Shown here in pieces: positions 1 to 8,283 of a DNA stretch of 56,950 bases. The stretch lies in assembly GCA_016873255.1 (NCBI GenBank), contig VGXR01000012.1:1-56950 (forward strand), written 5' to 3'. The notes beneath the pieces were generated by a model that searched no databases, was not told the DNA's origin, and saw nothing but the letters and a program-made list of their open reading frames with translations. Position 1 is the first letter of the stretch; every line of letters begins with the position of its first letter. The DNA comes from Planctomycetota bacterium. GTDB taxonomy: Bacteria; Planctomycetota; Phycisphaerae; Phycisphaerales; SM1A02. The translations under genes were made by a program, and so were the position numbers.

Positions 1-405
1 GTTCCTGGTTCGTTTGCCACCAATTGATCTCTCCGGAGAAGTCGCGGGGACATGCCGATCGCGTGGTGCGATGCGGCGCGAACCTGGACGCCTCGGCGAC
101 CGGCGGTGGGGGCGGTTGCTCGGCGTAGTGCGTACCTGGACGCCTCGGCGAACGGCGGTGGGGGCGGTTGCTCGGCGTAGTGCGTACCTGGACGCCTCGG
201 CGACCGGTGGTGGCTCGGGGCGTTGAACGTCGGGAGGCGGTCGGATTCGGGCGCCTTCCGTCATTCGGCGAGCGCCCCGCAGTGAGCACGGGATCCGGGC
301 GCAGCGAAGGGGCGCGGCCACCGCAGGAACCCCCTCTCGCCCACCCCCAACGCCCCTCCACCGATTTCACTGGAGAAAACAGCTGGTGGCAAACGAACCA
401 GGAAC
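1..405. repeat. Non-coding element bounded by long inverted repeats
   Basis: Bases 1-40 and 366-405 are imperfect inverted repeats: 34 of 40 positions match, and the outermost 21 bases (1-21 against 385-405) match perfectly. The roughly 325 bases between them hold no convincing gene and include a 52-bp tandem repeat. This architecture (terminal inverted repeats, no coding capacity) resembles a non-autonomous mobile element or a dispersed intergenic repeat, but no target-site duplication can be tested because the left flank lies outside the window. The right end stops five bases before the stop codon of the YhaM-like gene. Identity with a known family was not established. Confidence 0.6.
82..213. 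repeat. 52-bp tandem repeat, about 2.5 copies
   Basis: Unit 1 is 82-133 and unit 2 is 134-185; they differ at one position. A third copy starts at 186, matches for about 22 bases and then decays by about 213. The unit is G-rich and 52 bp is not a multiple of three, so it is unlikely to be translated. It sits inside the inverted-repeat element at 1-405. Confidence 0.85.
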
Positions 406-409
406 GGAC

Positions 410-1423
410 TTACGCCAGCGGGTCGGGGCGGAAGATCCGCGTGTCGAGGCTCCACACGCGGTCGGTGAACTCCTGGCCGGGCTGGATCGGCTTGTGGCGC
501 TGCGCGGACTGCACGGCCACGGTGGTCTTGGCGTCGAGGTTGTCGAGCATGGCCACGAAGATCGCCTCGGGGGTGGACGGCAGCTTCACGGCGCCGAACT
601 CCAGCGAACCGTGGTGCGACACGACGATGTGCTGCAGCACGAGCAGCGCATCGGGCGGGATGGGCGCGCCTGTCTCGCGCGCGACCTTGGCGGCCATCGC
701 GCTGAGCATGATGACGCCCTTCACGGTGTGGCCGATCAGGTTGCCCTCGGCGGTGTAGCTGAACCCGCGCTCCCAGGTCAGCTCCGACGTCTTGCCGAGG
801 TCATGCAGGAAGAGCCCCATCAGCACGATGTCGCGGTTGAGGTCGGGGTAGCACGGCAGCATCACCTCGGCAAGCCGCAGGAGCTGCAGCGTGTGCTCGA
901 GCAGCCCGCCGATCCACGCGTGGTGGACGCTGACCGCGGCGGGCGCCTGGCGCACGCGCGACATGAAGGCCTCGTTCGAGAGGTACCCGTCCGCGAGCGC
1001 GCGCATGGAAGGATGCGCGAGCGAGCCCATGATGCGGCGGAGCTCCTGCTCCATGGCCGCGATGTCGTGGCGCGAGGACGGCAGCAGGCGCGCGAGGTCC
1101 TCGACCTCGACCTCGACCGCCGAGATGGACTCGACGATCACCTGCACCTGGCCGTTGTACTCCTGCGCCTGCCCGCCGAGCCACACGAAGCCGGTGCGCG
1201 AGAGCTCGCCGATCTGCGCGTCGTCGAAGGTCCACTGGCGGATGGCGATCTCGCCCGTGGCATCGCGGATGAGCCCCTTGAGGAAGTGCTTGCCGTTCTT
1301 GGCCGTGCCGACCTGCGGGTTGACGATCGAGTAGATGCCGTCCACGTAGGTGTGCGGGCGGATCTGGTCGACGGGCACGTGCGGCGGTCGCTTGCCGACG
1401 GGAGTTGCCGCTTCCTGGTTCAT
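410..1423 (-). CDS. YhaM-like 3'-5' exoribonuclease (OB fold + HD domain)
   Basis: 337 aa cytoplasmic protein. Residues about 20-105 look like an OB-type nucleic-acid-binding domain, followed by an HD phosphohydrolase domain from about 160. Metal-ligand candidates are the HHAW and LLEHT histidines (167-177), the HD pair at 207-208 in LFLHDLGK, the SHH motif near 270 and D294. This order and length match the YhaM family, metal-dependent 3'-5' exoribonucleases of RNA turnover. The ATG at 1423 overlaps the stop of nnrD (ATGA), so it is the last, translationally coupled gene of the lysS operon. Family assignment is good; the exact substrate is inferred from the family. Downstream is the inverted-repeat element. 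Confidence 0.85.
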   Translation of the reverse strand: MNQEAATPVGKRPPHVPVDQIRPHTYVDGIYSIVNPQVGTAKNGKHFLKGLIRDATGEIAIRQWTFDDAQIGELSRTGFVWLGGQAQEYNGQVQVIVESISAVEVEVEDLARLLPSSRHDIAAMEQELRRIMGSLAHPSMRALADGYLSNEAFMSRVRQAPAAVSVHHAWIGGLLEHTLQLLRLAEVMLPCYPDLNRDIVLMGLFLHDLGKTSELTWERGFSYTAEGNLIGHTVKGVIMLSAMAAKVARETGAPIPPDALLVLQHIVVSHHGSLEFGAVKLPSTPEAIFVAMLDNLDAKTTVAVQSAQRHKPIQPGQEFTDRVWSLDTRIFRPDPLA

Positions 1424-2328
1424 GGGCGCACGAGTGTACGCATCGCGCCGAGCGCGGCAGGGATGCCGGCGGCGATCTCCGCGGCGAGCATGCCCGCGGT
1501 GCCGCCCTCGCGCGCCGCCCAGTCGTCGCCGGCCATCGCGTGCGCCTCCACGGCCAGGCGCGCGCAGCCGTAGAGGCCGAGCGCGCGTCCATGCTGCGCG
1601 AGGAGCCCCGCGACCACCCCGGCGAGCACGTCGCCGCTGCCTCCGACGGCGAGCGCATCGCTGCCGCGCGCGCACGTCCAGGTCCGCGTCCCGTCGCTCA
1701 CCACCGTGCCGTGGCCCTTCAGCACCACCACGCATCCGAGCCGCTGCGCAAGCCGCTCCGCCGCATGCGGCCGCGCCACCGGATCGAACGGGTCGGCGTC
1801 GATGCGAAGCGCCGCCGCGAGCCGCGCGTACTCGCCGGGGTGCGGCGTCAGCACCATCGGTGCGCGCAGGTCGAGCTGGAAGCCGTCGGTGGCGGCCAGG
1901 CAGTTGAGCGCGTCCGCGTCGACCACCACGGGGCGCCCGTCGTCCTGCGCGAGGATGCGGACGACCACCTGCGACTCCGCGTGGCCCGTGCCGAGCCCCG
2001 GGCCCACCACCAGGACGCCGGCCTTCCGTGCGTGCGTGTCGAGCGCCTCCGCCACCGCGTGCGGCACCAGCCGCCCCTCGCCGTCCACGGGCAGCGGGAG
2101 CCCGGTGGCCGAGGGGTTGGCAGCGAGGATGGCGGGAACGAGCGGCGCGGGCGCCGCCACGATGCACAGGGCGGCCCCCGCGCGGAGCGCGCCAAGCGAC
2201 GAGAGCACCACGCTCCCGAGCATGGTGACGGGCGGGGCCGCATGGCCTCCGACCACGCACACCGTGCCGAAGGTGCCCTTGTGCCCCGCGGGGTCGCGCG
2301 AAGGAAGCGGGGGAAGCGGCTCGCTCAC
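1420..2328 (-). CDS. nnrD: ADP/ATP-dependent NAD(P)H-hydrate dehydratase
   Basis: 302 aa, the stand-alone C-terminal (carbohydrate kinase-like) part of the Nnr repair system, which dehydrates hydrated NAD(P)H using ADP or ATP. Visible family motifs are HKGTFGTV near residue 16, VVGPGLG at about 107, the TPHPGE motif at 161-166 and GGSGDVL at 229-235 with the presumed catalytic Asp 233. The N-terminal NnrE epimerase domain found in the fused form is absent here. The start is taken as GTG 2328, which overlaps the upstream stop as GTGA; longer in-frame extensions give low-complexity Arg-rich sequence and are rejected. Confidence 0.9.
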   Translation of the reverse strand: MSEPLPPLPSRDPAGHKGTFGTVCVVGGHAAPPVTMLGSVVLSSLGALRAGAALCIVAAPAPLVPAILAANPSATGLPLPVDGEGRLVPHAVAEALDTHARKAGVLVVGPGLGTGHAESQVVVRILAQDDGRPVVVDADALNCLAATDGFQLDLRAPMVLTPHPGEYARLAAALRIDADPFDPVARPHAAERLAQRLGCVVVLKGHGTVVSDGTRTWTCARGSDALAVGGSGDVLAGVVAGLLAQHGRALGLYGCARLAVEAHAMAGDDWAAREGGTAGMLAAEIAAGIPAALGAMRTLVRP

Positions 2329-3902
2329 GGCGGCTGCCCCGCGCCGAACCGCACGCCGTCGGCGGACACCGGCTCGATGACGAGGTCGCCCATCAGGTCC
2401 ACGATGCGCGCAAGGTCGGTGTCGACGGCGGCACCGTCGGCCTTGCTCAGCCCCACGAGGAGCCGCGCGGCATCGAAGCGCGGACCGCCCGGCGCGATGG
2501 TCGCGTCGAGGTCGATCCACCTGCCGCCCACGATCGCCTGCGTCCACATGTGCCAGCCGTAGGCGTTGCGGATGCCGCCGCCCTCAGCCACGTACACCAG
2601 CCCGCTGGCCACGCGCGCCGGGATGCCCTGCGTGCGAAGCAGCGCACAGAGGAGCGCGGCGTGCTCGGTGCAGTCGCCGGCCCGCGCGCGGACAGTCTCG
2701 CTCGCCGTCGCGAAGCCGCTCGCAAGGTCCTTGCGCGCGACGTGCCGGTTGACCGCGGCACGAAGCAGCTCGGCACGCGCGAGCATGTCCCCGGGCGCCC
2801 CGCGCAGCGCGCGCTCGGCCAGGGCGCGCACCTCGGCATCGTCCGCGTCGGCGAACACGCTGGCCCGCAGCAGCGCCTGGTCGGCGCGGTCCGCGCCGGA
2901 CGCCTCGCTGCCGCCGTCGGCGTCGATCCGAAGCGCCGCGGCGCCCTTGCCCGAGCGCTCGAACCGCTGGCTTGCGGCGGAAGGCAGGTCCGGCAGCTCG
3001 CCGTCCCTGGCCCGCACCGAGAGCTCCGCGCGCCGCGAGCCCGCGAGCGAGCGGGCGTCGACCGCGAGCGGCACGAAGGTCCGCGCCATGATCTCGACCG
3101 GCGCGACCCGTGCCGACGCGGCCTCGCGCGTGGACAGGCGGCTCTCGAGGATGCCGACCCCGAGGTCCGTGGTGCTGCGCACGACCACCGCATCGGCCGA
3201 CAGGAGCTCGACGGACGGCTTCTCGATGAGCGAGTTCCGCGTGCGCCACTCCGTGAGCGCGACCGAGCGCCCATCGACCGTGCCGGACGACTCGCCCGTC
3301 CGCACGCTCTCGATGCGCACCGCGTCCGGGCCGCTGGCGGGGTCGAGCGTGACGTACGCGAACTCGCGCGCACCCGCGGCGAGCCGCGCCTTCACGAACT
3401 CGCGCGCCGCGCGCGGCGTCAGCCACCCCGCCGGCGGCAGCGGCCTGCGCTGCGCGGTGACGCGGCCGCCCTGCTCCTCGCGGACCTCGATCCCGTCGGC
3501 GCGGAACTCCCATGACGACTCGACCGGCGCGGCGCCCGCCTCGCGGCGGACCCGAGCGCGCAGCGGCACGCCCGCGCCGCTCTCCTCGAAGGTGCCGAGC
3601 GTCCGGATGCGCACGCCCTGCCCCATGCGCCCCACGGTCATCTCCGTCTCGGCGGTGGTGCGCACGGCGTCGCCCGAGCGCTCCACCAACTCGTGCACGA
3701 ACCCGCACCGCGCCCCGCCGAGCCACAGCTCGAACCACCTGTCCTCGACGACCTTCCACGCCTCGGCGGCGGCGGCCTGCGCGCCAAGCATCGCGCACGC
3801 GGCGAGGGCGGCGCACGCCAGGAACGCGCGGCGCGCGAGCCGCACGGCGCGCGAGCCGCGCGGCGGCTCACTCCGGTCGCATGAGCGGGAAGAGGATGAC
3901 AT
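2325..3902 (-). CDS. Secreted transglutaminase-like superfamily protein
   Basis: 525 aa if started at ATG 3902, which overlaps lysS by 35 bp and has a GGAG about 10 nt upstream; GTG 3845 (residue 20) gives a cleaner signal peptide and is a real alternative. A hydrophobic stretch (about residues 24-46, ending in a run of Ala) predicts export. The C-terminal transglutaminase core shows Cys 411 (RAGDCTEH), His 451 (YGWHMW) and Asp 466 (WIDLDAT), the usual Cys-His-Asp triad. The 350-residue N-terminal part is not recognised. The family includes proteases and amide-bond-forming enzymes; the substrate is unknown. It lies between lysS and nnrD with overlapping ends, implying co-expression. Confidence 0.75.
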   Translation of the reverse strand: MSSSSRSCDRSEPPRGSRAVRLARRAFLACAALAACAMLGAQAAAAEAWKVVEDRWFELWLGGARCGFVHELVERSGDAVRTTAETEMTVGRMGQGVRIRTLGTFEESGAGVPLRARVRREAGAAPVESSWEFRADGIEVREEQGGRVTAQRRPLPPAGWLTPRAAREFVKARLAAGAREFAYVTLDPASGPDAVRIESVRTGESSGTVDGRSVALTEWRTRNSLIEKPSVELLSADAVVVRSTTDLGVGILESRLSTREAASARVAPVEIMARTFVPLAVDARSLAGSRRAELSVRARDGELPDLPSAASQRFERSGKGAAALRIDADGGSEASGADRADQALLRASVFADADDAEVRALAERALRGAPGDMLARAELLRAAVNRHVARKDLASGFATASETVRARAGDCTEHAALLCALLRTQGIPARVASGLVYVAEGGGIRNAYGWHMWTQAIVGGRWIDLDATIAPGGPRFDAARLLVGLSKADGAAVDTDLARIVDLMGDLVIEPVSADGVRFGAGQPP

Positions 3903-5469
3903 CGCGGATCGACTCCGAGTTGGTCATGAACATCACCAGGCGGTCGATCCCCATGCCCATGCCTCCGGCCGGGGGCATGCCCACGCGCAGGCTCTCCACG
4001 AAGTCGTGGTCGAGCGTGCGGAAGGTGCTCTCCTCGTCGTCGGCGCCGGCAAGCTGCTCGGTGAACTTGGAGAGCTGGATGTCGGGGTCGTTGAGCTCGG
4101 TGTAGGCCGGGCCGAGCTCCATGCCCGCCACGAAGAGGTCCCAGCGCTCGGCCAGCTCGGGGCGCTCGCGGTTCGGGCGGGTGAGCGGGCTGATGGCGCT
4201 CGGGTAGTCGAGGACGAACGTCGGCCGGCTCGGGTCGATGAGCGCCTCGGCCTTCTCCTCGAACAGCTCGTTCACGAGCAGCCAGTGGTCGAGCGTCGCG
4301 GCCTTCTCGATGCGGTGCTCCCGGCCGGCCGCGCGCACCCTTGCCTCGTCGCGCATGTCGAAGCCGAAGGCGCGCATGAAGAGCTCCTCGTAGCGCACGC
4401 GCTCGAAGGGCTTGCGGTAGTCGATCCGCAGCTCGCCGAACGGGAGCACCGGGCCATCGCCGCCCTCGGGGCAGCCGGCCACCGCGCACGCCACGTGGTG
4501 CACCAGGCTCTCCACCATCTCGAGCATGGTCATGTAGTCGCCGAAGGCCTCGTAGGCCTCCATCGCGGTGAACTCGGGGTTGTGGCTGCGGTCCACGCCC
4601 TCGTTGCGGAAGTTGCGGTTGATCTCGAAGACCCTGCGCATGCCGCCGACCACCAGGCGCTTGAGGTACAGCTCCGGCGCGATGCGCATGAAGAGCTGCA
4701 TGTCCAGCGCGTTGTGCCTGGTCACGAACGGCCGGGCCGCGGCGCCGCCCGCGATGGGCTGCAACATCGGCGTCTCCACCTCGAGGTAGCCGCGCGACTC
4801 CATGAAGCGCCGCACCAGGCTCACGATGCGCGAGCGCTGCTCGAACACCTTCACCGTCTGCGGGTTGGAGTACATGTCGACGTATCGCCTGCGGTAGCGG
4901 GTCTCGGCGTCCTCAAGCCCGTGCCACTTGCCGGGGGGCGGCGCGAGGCTCTTGCACGCGAGCTCGATGCCCGAGGCCCACACGCACGTCTCGCCCTTGT
5001 TGGTGCGGCCGATGGGCCCCTCCGCGACAACCACGTCGCCGTAGTCGAGCATCTTGGCCAGCGCGAAGTCGCGCTCCGCGACGTTGGCCTTGCTGACGGT
5101 CACCTGCAGGTCGCCCGAGGCGTCGCGCAGCCAGAAGAAGACGAGCTTGCCGAGGTCACGGTGCTGCATCACGCGGCCGGCGAAGCGGACGCGGGCGCGG
5201 CGGTCGACCGCCGCGGCGGCGGGATCCGCCTTGCGGGCCTGCTGCGATGCCTCGAACTCCGCGTGCGCGGCCTCGTCGAACCGCGCACGGGCATCCGCGG
5301 CCTGCATCAGCTCGTCGGCGCGCCGCCCGTAGGGCTCGATGCCGAGGGTTCCGCGCAGCTCGGCAAGCTTCGCGCGCCGGGCGGCGACGAGGGCGCCCTC
5401 GTCCTCGGGTGCGGGCTGGGCGGAGGCGTCGGGGTTCTGCTGCATCGGGGGGGTGGCGTGCGTGCTCAC
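3868..5469 (-). CDS. lysS: Lysine--tRNA ligase, class II
   Basis: 533 aa. Charges tRNA-Lys with lysine in the cytosol. An OB-fold anticodon-binding domain (about 90-190) precedes the class II catalytic core. Motif 2 is seen as RNEGVDRSHNPEFT, and motif 3 as GMGMGIDRLVMF near the C-terminus. Length is slightly above the usual ~500 aa because of a charged N-terminal extension of about 25 residues. The start is GTG 5469. A TACGAT hexamer lies 12 nt upstream and the gene is divergent from phosphofructokinase. It heads a four-gene operon whose members overlap at each junction. Confidence 0.96.
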   Translation of the reverse strand: MSTHATPPMQQNPDASAQPAPEDEGALVAARRAKLAELRGTLGIEPYGRRADELMQAADARARFDEAAHAEFEASQQARKADPAAAAVDRRARVRFAGRVMQHRDLGKLVFFWLRDASGDLQVTVSKANVAERDFALAKMLDYGDVVVAEGPIGRTNKGETCVWASGIELACKSLAPPPGKWHGLEDAETRYRRRYVDMYSNPQTVKVFEQRSRIVSLVRRFMESRGYLEVETPMLQPIAGGAAARPFVTRHNALDMQLFMRIAPELYLKRLVVGGMRRVFEINRNFRNEGVDRSHNPEFTAMEAYEAFGDYMTMLEMVESLVHHVACAVAGCPEGGDGPVLPFGELRIDYRKPFERVRYEELFMRAFGFDMRDEARVRAAGREHRIEKAATLDHWLLVNELFEEKAEALIDPSRPTFVLDYPSAISPLTRPNRERPELAERWDLFVAGMELGPAYTELNDPDIQLSKFTEQLAGADDEESTFRTLDHDFVESLRVGMPPAGGMGMGIDRLVMFMTNSESIRDVILFPLMRPE

Positions 5470-5481
5470 GGGTCTGGGGCC

Positions 5482-5487
5482 ATCGTA
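5482..5487 (-). promoter_or_regulatory. Predicted -10 element (TACGAT) of lysS operon
   Basis: TAnnnT hexamer 12 nt upstream of the lysS GTG start, in the 76-bp divergent space with phosphofructokinase. Confidence 0.5.
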
Positions 5488-5518
5488 GCGGCCGCCGTTG
5501 CGGCGATGGACGCATCGC

Positions 5519-5524
5519 TATCCT
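5519..5524 (+). promoter_or_regulatory. Predicted -10 element (TATCCT) of phosphofructokinase
   Basis: TATCCT 21 nt upstream of ATG 5546. The same hexamer recurs before atpD, efp, the ExbD-like gene and the first STAS gene. Confidence 0.5.
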
Positions 5525-5545
5525 TGCCGGACTCCACGGAACACC

Positions 5546-6703
5546 ATGGCAGAACACATCAAGCGCATCGGAGTCCTCACAGGCGGCGGCGACTGCCCCG
5601 GCCTCAACGCCGTCATCCGCGCGGTCACCAAGACCGCCATCTGGCAGCACGGGATCGAGGTGGTCGGAATCGAGGACGGGTTCCAGGGCCTCATCGAGGA
5701 CCGCGTCCGCCCGCTCTCCGCGCGCGACGCGAGCGGCATCCTCACCCGCGGCGGCACGATCCTCGGCTCCAACAACCGCTGCAACCCCAAGCGCTACTGC
5801 GTGCGCGTCGACCCGGCCACCGGCCCGGTGTGGGAGAACGTGACCGGCCAGTGTGTGGACACCGCCAGGCGCCACGGGATCGATGCCATCATCGTGATCG
5901 GCGGCGACGGCACCATGGCCAGCGCCGCGCCGCTCGTCGAGGCGGGCGTGAACATCATCGGCGTCCCGAAGACGATCGACAACGACATCGTCGGCACCGA
6001 GATCACCTTCGGGTTCCTCACGGCGGTGAACACCGCCACCGAGGCGCTCGACAAGCTGCACTCCACCGCCGACAGCCACCACCGCGTCATGGTGTGCGAG
6101 GTGATGGGCCGCAACGCGGGCTGGATCGCCCTCACCGCGGGCGTCGCCAGCGGCAGCGACATCATCCTGCTGCCGGAGATCCCCTTCGACCTCGACCATC
6201 TCGCGGAGAACATCCGCTTCCGCATGCGCAAGGGCGGCCCGGGATTCGCGATCATCGTGGCAGCGGAAGGCGCCAGACCGAGGGAAGGGCAGCAGATCGT
6301 CGACCGCGTCGACCCGACCTCGCCTGACCCGATCCGCCTCGGCGGCATCGGACGCTGGGTCGCCGACGAGATCGCCGCGCGAACCGGCATCGAGACGCGG
6401 TCGAGCGCGCTCGGCCACATCCAGCGCGGCGGCGGACCGATCCCGGCAGACCGCATCCTCGCGACGCACTTCGGCTACCACTCCATCAAGATTCTGATGG
6501 AGGGCAAGCGGGGCCGAATGGTCGTCCGCCAGGGCAACGTGTTCGGCGACGTCGACCTGCTCTTCGCCGCCGGCAAGCAGCGCCTGGTGCCGCCGCACCA
6601 CCCGCTCATCGAGGCCGCGCGCGCCATCGGCACCGGCTTCGGGGACGGCAAGACGCGCGAGCCCGCGCTGGATTCCGAGGCGATGGACTCCGTGGTGGTG
6701 TGA
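5546..6703 (+). CDS. pfkA: 6-phosphofructokinase, mixed ATP/PPi group
   Basis: 385 aa; the glycolytic enzyme that phosphorylates fructose 6-phosphate to the 1,6-bisphosphate. Motifs: GGGDCPGLNA at 13-22, GGTILGSNN at about 69-77, GGDGT at 119-123 and PKTIDND at 141-147, with MGRNAGW further on. Gly in GGDGT (E. coli position 104) is the ATP-type residue, whereas Lys in PKTIDND (position 124) is the residue typical of PPi-type and of some ATP-type enzymes, so this belongs to the mixed-substrate subgroup and the phosphate donor cannot be read directly. ATG 5546 is chosen because upstream sequence lacks conservation and the core motif begins at once. Confidence 0.93.
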   Translation: MAEHIKRIGVLTGGGDCPGLNAVIRAVTKTAIWQHGIEVVGIEDGFQGLIEDRVRPLSARDASGILTRGGTILGSNNRCNPKRYCVRVDPATGPVWENVTGQCVDTARRHGIDAIIVIGGDGTMASAAPLVEAGVNIIGVPKTIDNDIVGTEITFGFLTAVNTATEALDKLHSTADSHHRVMVCEVMGRNAGWIALTAGVASGSDIILLPEIPFDLDHLAENIRFRMRKGGPGFAIIVAAEGARPREGQQIVDRVDPTSPDPIRLGGIGRWVADEIAARTGIETRSSALGHIQRGGGPIPADRILATHFGYHSIKILMEGKRGRMVVRQGNVFGDVDLLFAAGKQRLVPPHHPLIEAARAIGTGFGDGKTREPALDSEAMDSVVV

Positions 6704-6784
6704 GCGCGGGGCGGGAAGCACGGCCGCCCAAGGCACCGCGCCCGAGGCGCGTGGCCCCGGGCGCGTGAAGCTTGCGCGATGCAG

Positions 6785-6798
6785 GGCGGAAAGCCGCC
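6785..6798 (-). terminator. Small hairpin after the PEP-CTERM gene stop
   Basis: A 5-bp stem (6785-6789 with 6794-6798) and a 4-nt loop abut the stop codon of the PEP-CTERM gene, in the space convergent with phosphofructokinase. No T-tract, so terminator function is uncertain. Confidence 0.3.
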
Positions 6799-7377
6799 TC
6801 ATCGCCGCCGGCGGGCGCCGGCGATGCCGGCCACGCCGAGCAGCGCGAGCGCGCCGGGGGCGGGCACGGGCGAGGAACGGAACTCGAAGTCGTCGATCGA
6901 GACGGAGCCGGTGCCTCCGGAATACGAGAGCCCGATCCCGCCGATACCCTCGCCACTGGCCATCGAGGAGGAGATGAAGCCCGGCTCGTTCGAGACCACG
7001 GCGTCGATCTGGTCGAAGGTGATCCAGACGTATCCGTCGTTGACGTAGCCGTTCAGGGGGACGTTCATCGCGGTGAAGCCGGAAGAGCTGCCGACGATGG
7101 AAAGCTCGAGCGTGCCGCTTCCGAGGTCACTGACCTTGAGGGAGATCCCGGAGAACGCCGACGCGTCGTAGCCCGCGGCCGAGAGGTACCCGAACCCGCT
7201 GCCGGAGGACAGGCTGCCCGACCCGCCGGAGACCGACGCGTCGCCCGAGGCCTGGCGCGTGAACCCGAGGCCGGGACCGCCCGGACCGAAATCGTCGATC
7301 ACCGCGTTCGAGAGGAACCCGGCGGACGAGGACCCGCAGACGAGACCGGCGGCGACGATGGCAATCACGCCTTGCAT
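6799..7377 (-). CDS. PEP-CTERM-like exported protein
   Basis: 192 aa, Gly/Ser-rich. A short signal peptide (residues 1-19, MQGVIAIVAAGLVCGSSSAG region) is followed by a beta-sandwich-like segment with many Ser, Gly, Asp and aromatic residues. The C-terminus has the tripartite sorting signal: a VPAP motif, a hydrophobic stretch (GALALLGVAGIAGA) and four terminal Arg. Such tails are recognised by exosortase-type systems and direct the protein to the surface or matrix; no exosortase gene is in this window. A strong Shine-Dalgarno (AAGGAG at 7384-7389, 6 nt before ATG 7377) fixes the start. A 19-bp palindrome lies in the leader. The function of the main domain is not recognised. Confidence 0.8.
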   Translation of the reverse strand: MQGVIAIVAAGLVCGSSSAGFLSNAVIDDFGPGGPGLGFTRQASGDASVSGGSGSLSSGSGFGYLSAAGYDASAFSGISLKVSDLGSGTLELSIVGSSSGFTAMNVPLNGYVNDGYVWITFDQIDAVVSNEPGFISSSMASGEGIGGIGLSYSGGTGSVSIDDFEFRSSPVPAPGALALLGVAGIAGARRRR

Positions 7378-7399
7378 CTTGAACTCCTTGGAGAACGCT

Positions 7400-7418
7400 G
7401 TGGGACCGATCGTCCCAC
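7400..7418 (-). promoter_or_regulatory. Operator-like palindrome / leader hairpin upstream of PEP-CTERM gene
   Basis: Seven-base arms 7400-7406 and 7412-7418 are perfectly complementary around a 5-nt centre. It lies 22 nt upstream of the start codon, just above the Shine-Dalgarno, so it could be a regulator site or an mRNA stem-loop. Confidence 0.5.
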
Positions 7419-7541
7419 CGAAAGTGAGTGCGGCGCGCCGAGACTCTTCGCCCGCATCTCCGGTTCATCAACCCAAAGGCAAACGGGACACACCGGCCAT
7501 CATGGTTCCCTCTGATTTCCCGGTCTTTCGCGCCCTCGGGC

Positions 7542-7547
7542 TAGACT
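7542..7547 (+). promoter_or_regulatory. Predicted -10 element (TAGACT) of plsY
   Basis: TAGACT 9 nt upstream of ATG 7557, leaving room for at most a few nucleotides of leader. Confidence 0.5.
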
Positions 7548-7556
7548 CCGGCCCCC

Positions 7557-8276
7557 ATGCCTCCCCACGCCTGGTCCGCCTGGCTCCTCGCCGCCCTCGC
7601 CGCGTTCGCCTGCGGCAGCGTCCCGTTCGGGCCCCTCGTGGCCCGGGCCAAGGGGGTGGACCTGCGGAAGGTGGGCAGCGGCAACATCGGCGCCACCAAC
7701 GTGAGCCGGGCGCTCGGCTGGAAGTGGGGGGTGCTCGTCTACCTGCTGGACGCGGCGAAGGGCGCGGCCCCGGTCCTGGCGGCGGGTGCCTGGAGCGGCG
7801 CGCTCGGGCGCGACCCCGCGGAGGTGCCGCGCGCGGACATGTGGTGGTGGCTCCTCCTCCCCGTCGCGGCCGTGCTCGGGCACATATTCAGCCCGTTCGT
7901 CGGCTTCAAGGGCGGCAAGGGGGTGGCGACCGGGAGCGGCGCGATGCTCGCCGTCTACCCCGTCCTCACCGGTCCGCTGCTGGTGGCGATCGGGCTGTGG
8001 GCGGTGCTCCTGGCCGCGACGCGCTACATGAGCATCGCGAGCATGGCGGCAGCGATCTCCATCCCGCTCACGGTCGCGGCGGCTGCCATCCTCCGCACCG
8101 GCGATGGAACGCCCGACGGCGAGCTTCCGGTGGCGCACGCAATGCCCGCCATCGCGGTCACTGCCGCCGTGGCGTTCCTGGTGGTGCTCAAGCATCGCGG
8201 CAACATCGAACGCCTGCTCGCAGGCACCGAGAACCGGCTCGGGCGCAAGGGGAACGCGCCCGCTCCGCGCGGCTGA
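7557..8276 (+). CDS. plsY: Acyl-phosphate--glycerol-3-phosphate acyltransferase
   Basis: 239 aa integral membrane enzyme that transfers an acyl group from acyl-phosphate to glycerol 3-phosphate, the first step of phospholipid synthesis. Family motifs are all present: CGSVPFGPLVARA at the N-terminus, GSGNIGATNVSR (about 41-52), FKGGKGVATG (about 119-128) and KHRGNIERLLAGTENRLG near the C-terminus. Several hydrophobic helices are visible, as expected for PlsY. The ATG at 7557 follows a predicted -10 element by 9 nt. purB begins 19 nt downstream on the same strand. Confidence 0.96.
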   Translation: MPPHAWSAWLLAALAAFACGSVPFGPLVARAKGVDLRKVGSGNIGATNVSRALGWKWGVLVYLLDAAKGAAPVLAAGAWSGALGRDPAEVPRADMWWWLLLPVAAVLGHIFSPFVGFKGGKGVATGSGAMLAVYPVLTGPLLVAIGLWAVLLAATRYMSIASMAAAISIPLTVAAAAILRTGDGTPDGELPVAHAMPAIAVTAAVAFLVVLKHRGNIERLLAGTENRLGRKGNAPAPRG

Positions 8277-8283
8277 ATTTCCC

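Noticed and set aside
5470-5545. Lysine riboswitch or T-box controlling lysS
   Set aside because: The intergenic space is only 76 bp and the predicted leader is a few nucleotides, too short for either.
2566-6327. A 1253-codon open frame on the plus strand
   Set aside because: It runs antisense across the transglutaminase-like gene and lysS, and through pfkA in another frame; it is Arg/Ala/Pro-rich with no domain, a typical artefact of high-GC DNA.
7420-7500. Sigma-54 type promoter upstream of the PEP-CTERM gene
   Set aside because: A GG and a GC occur but the spacing is 12 rather than 10 nt, so the -24/-12 rule fails.
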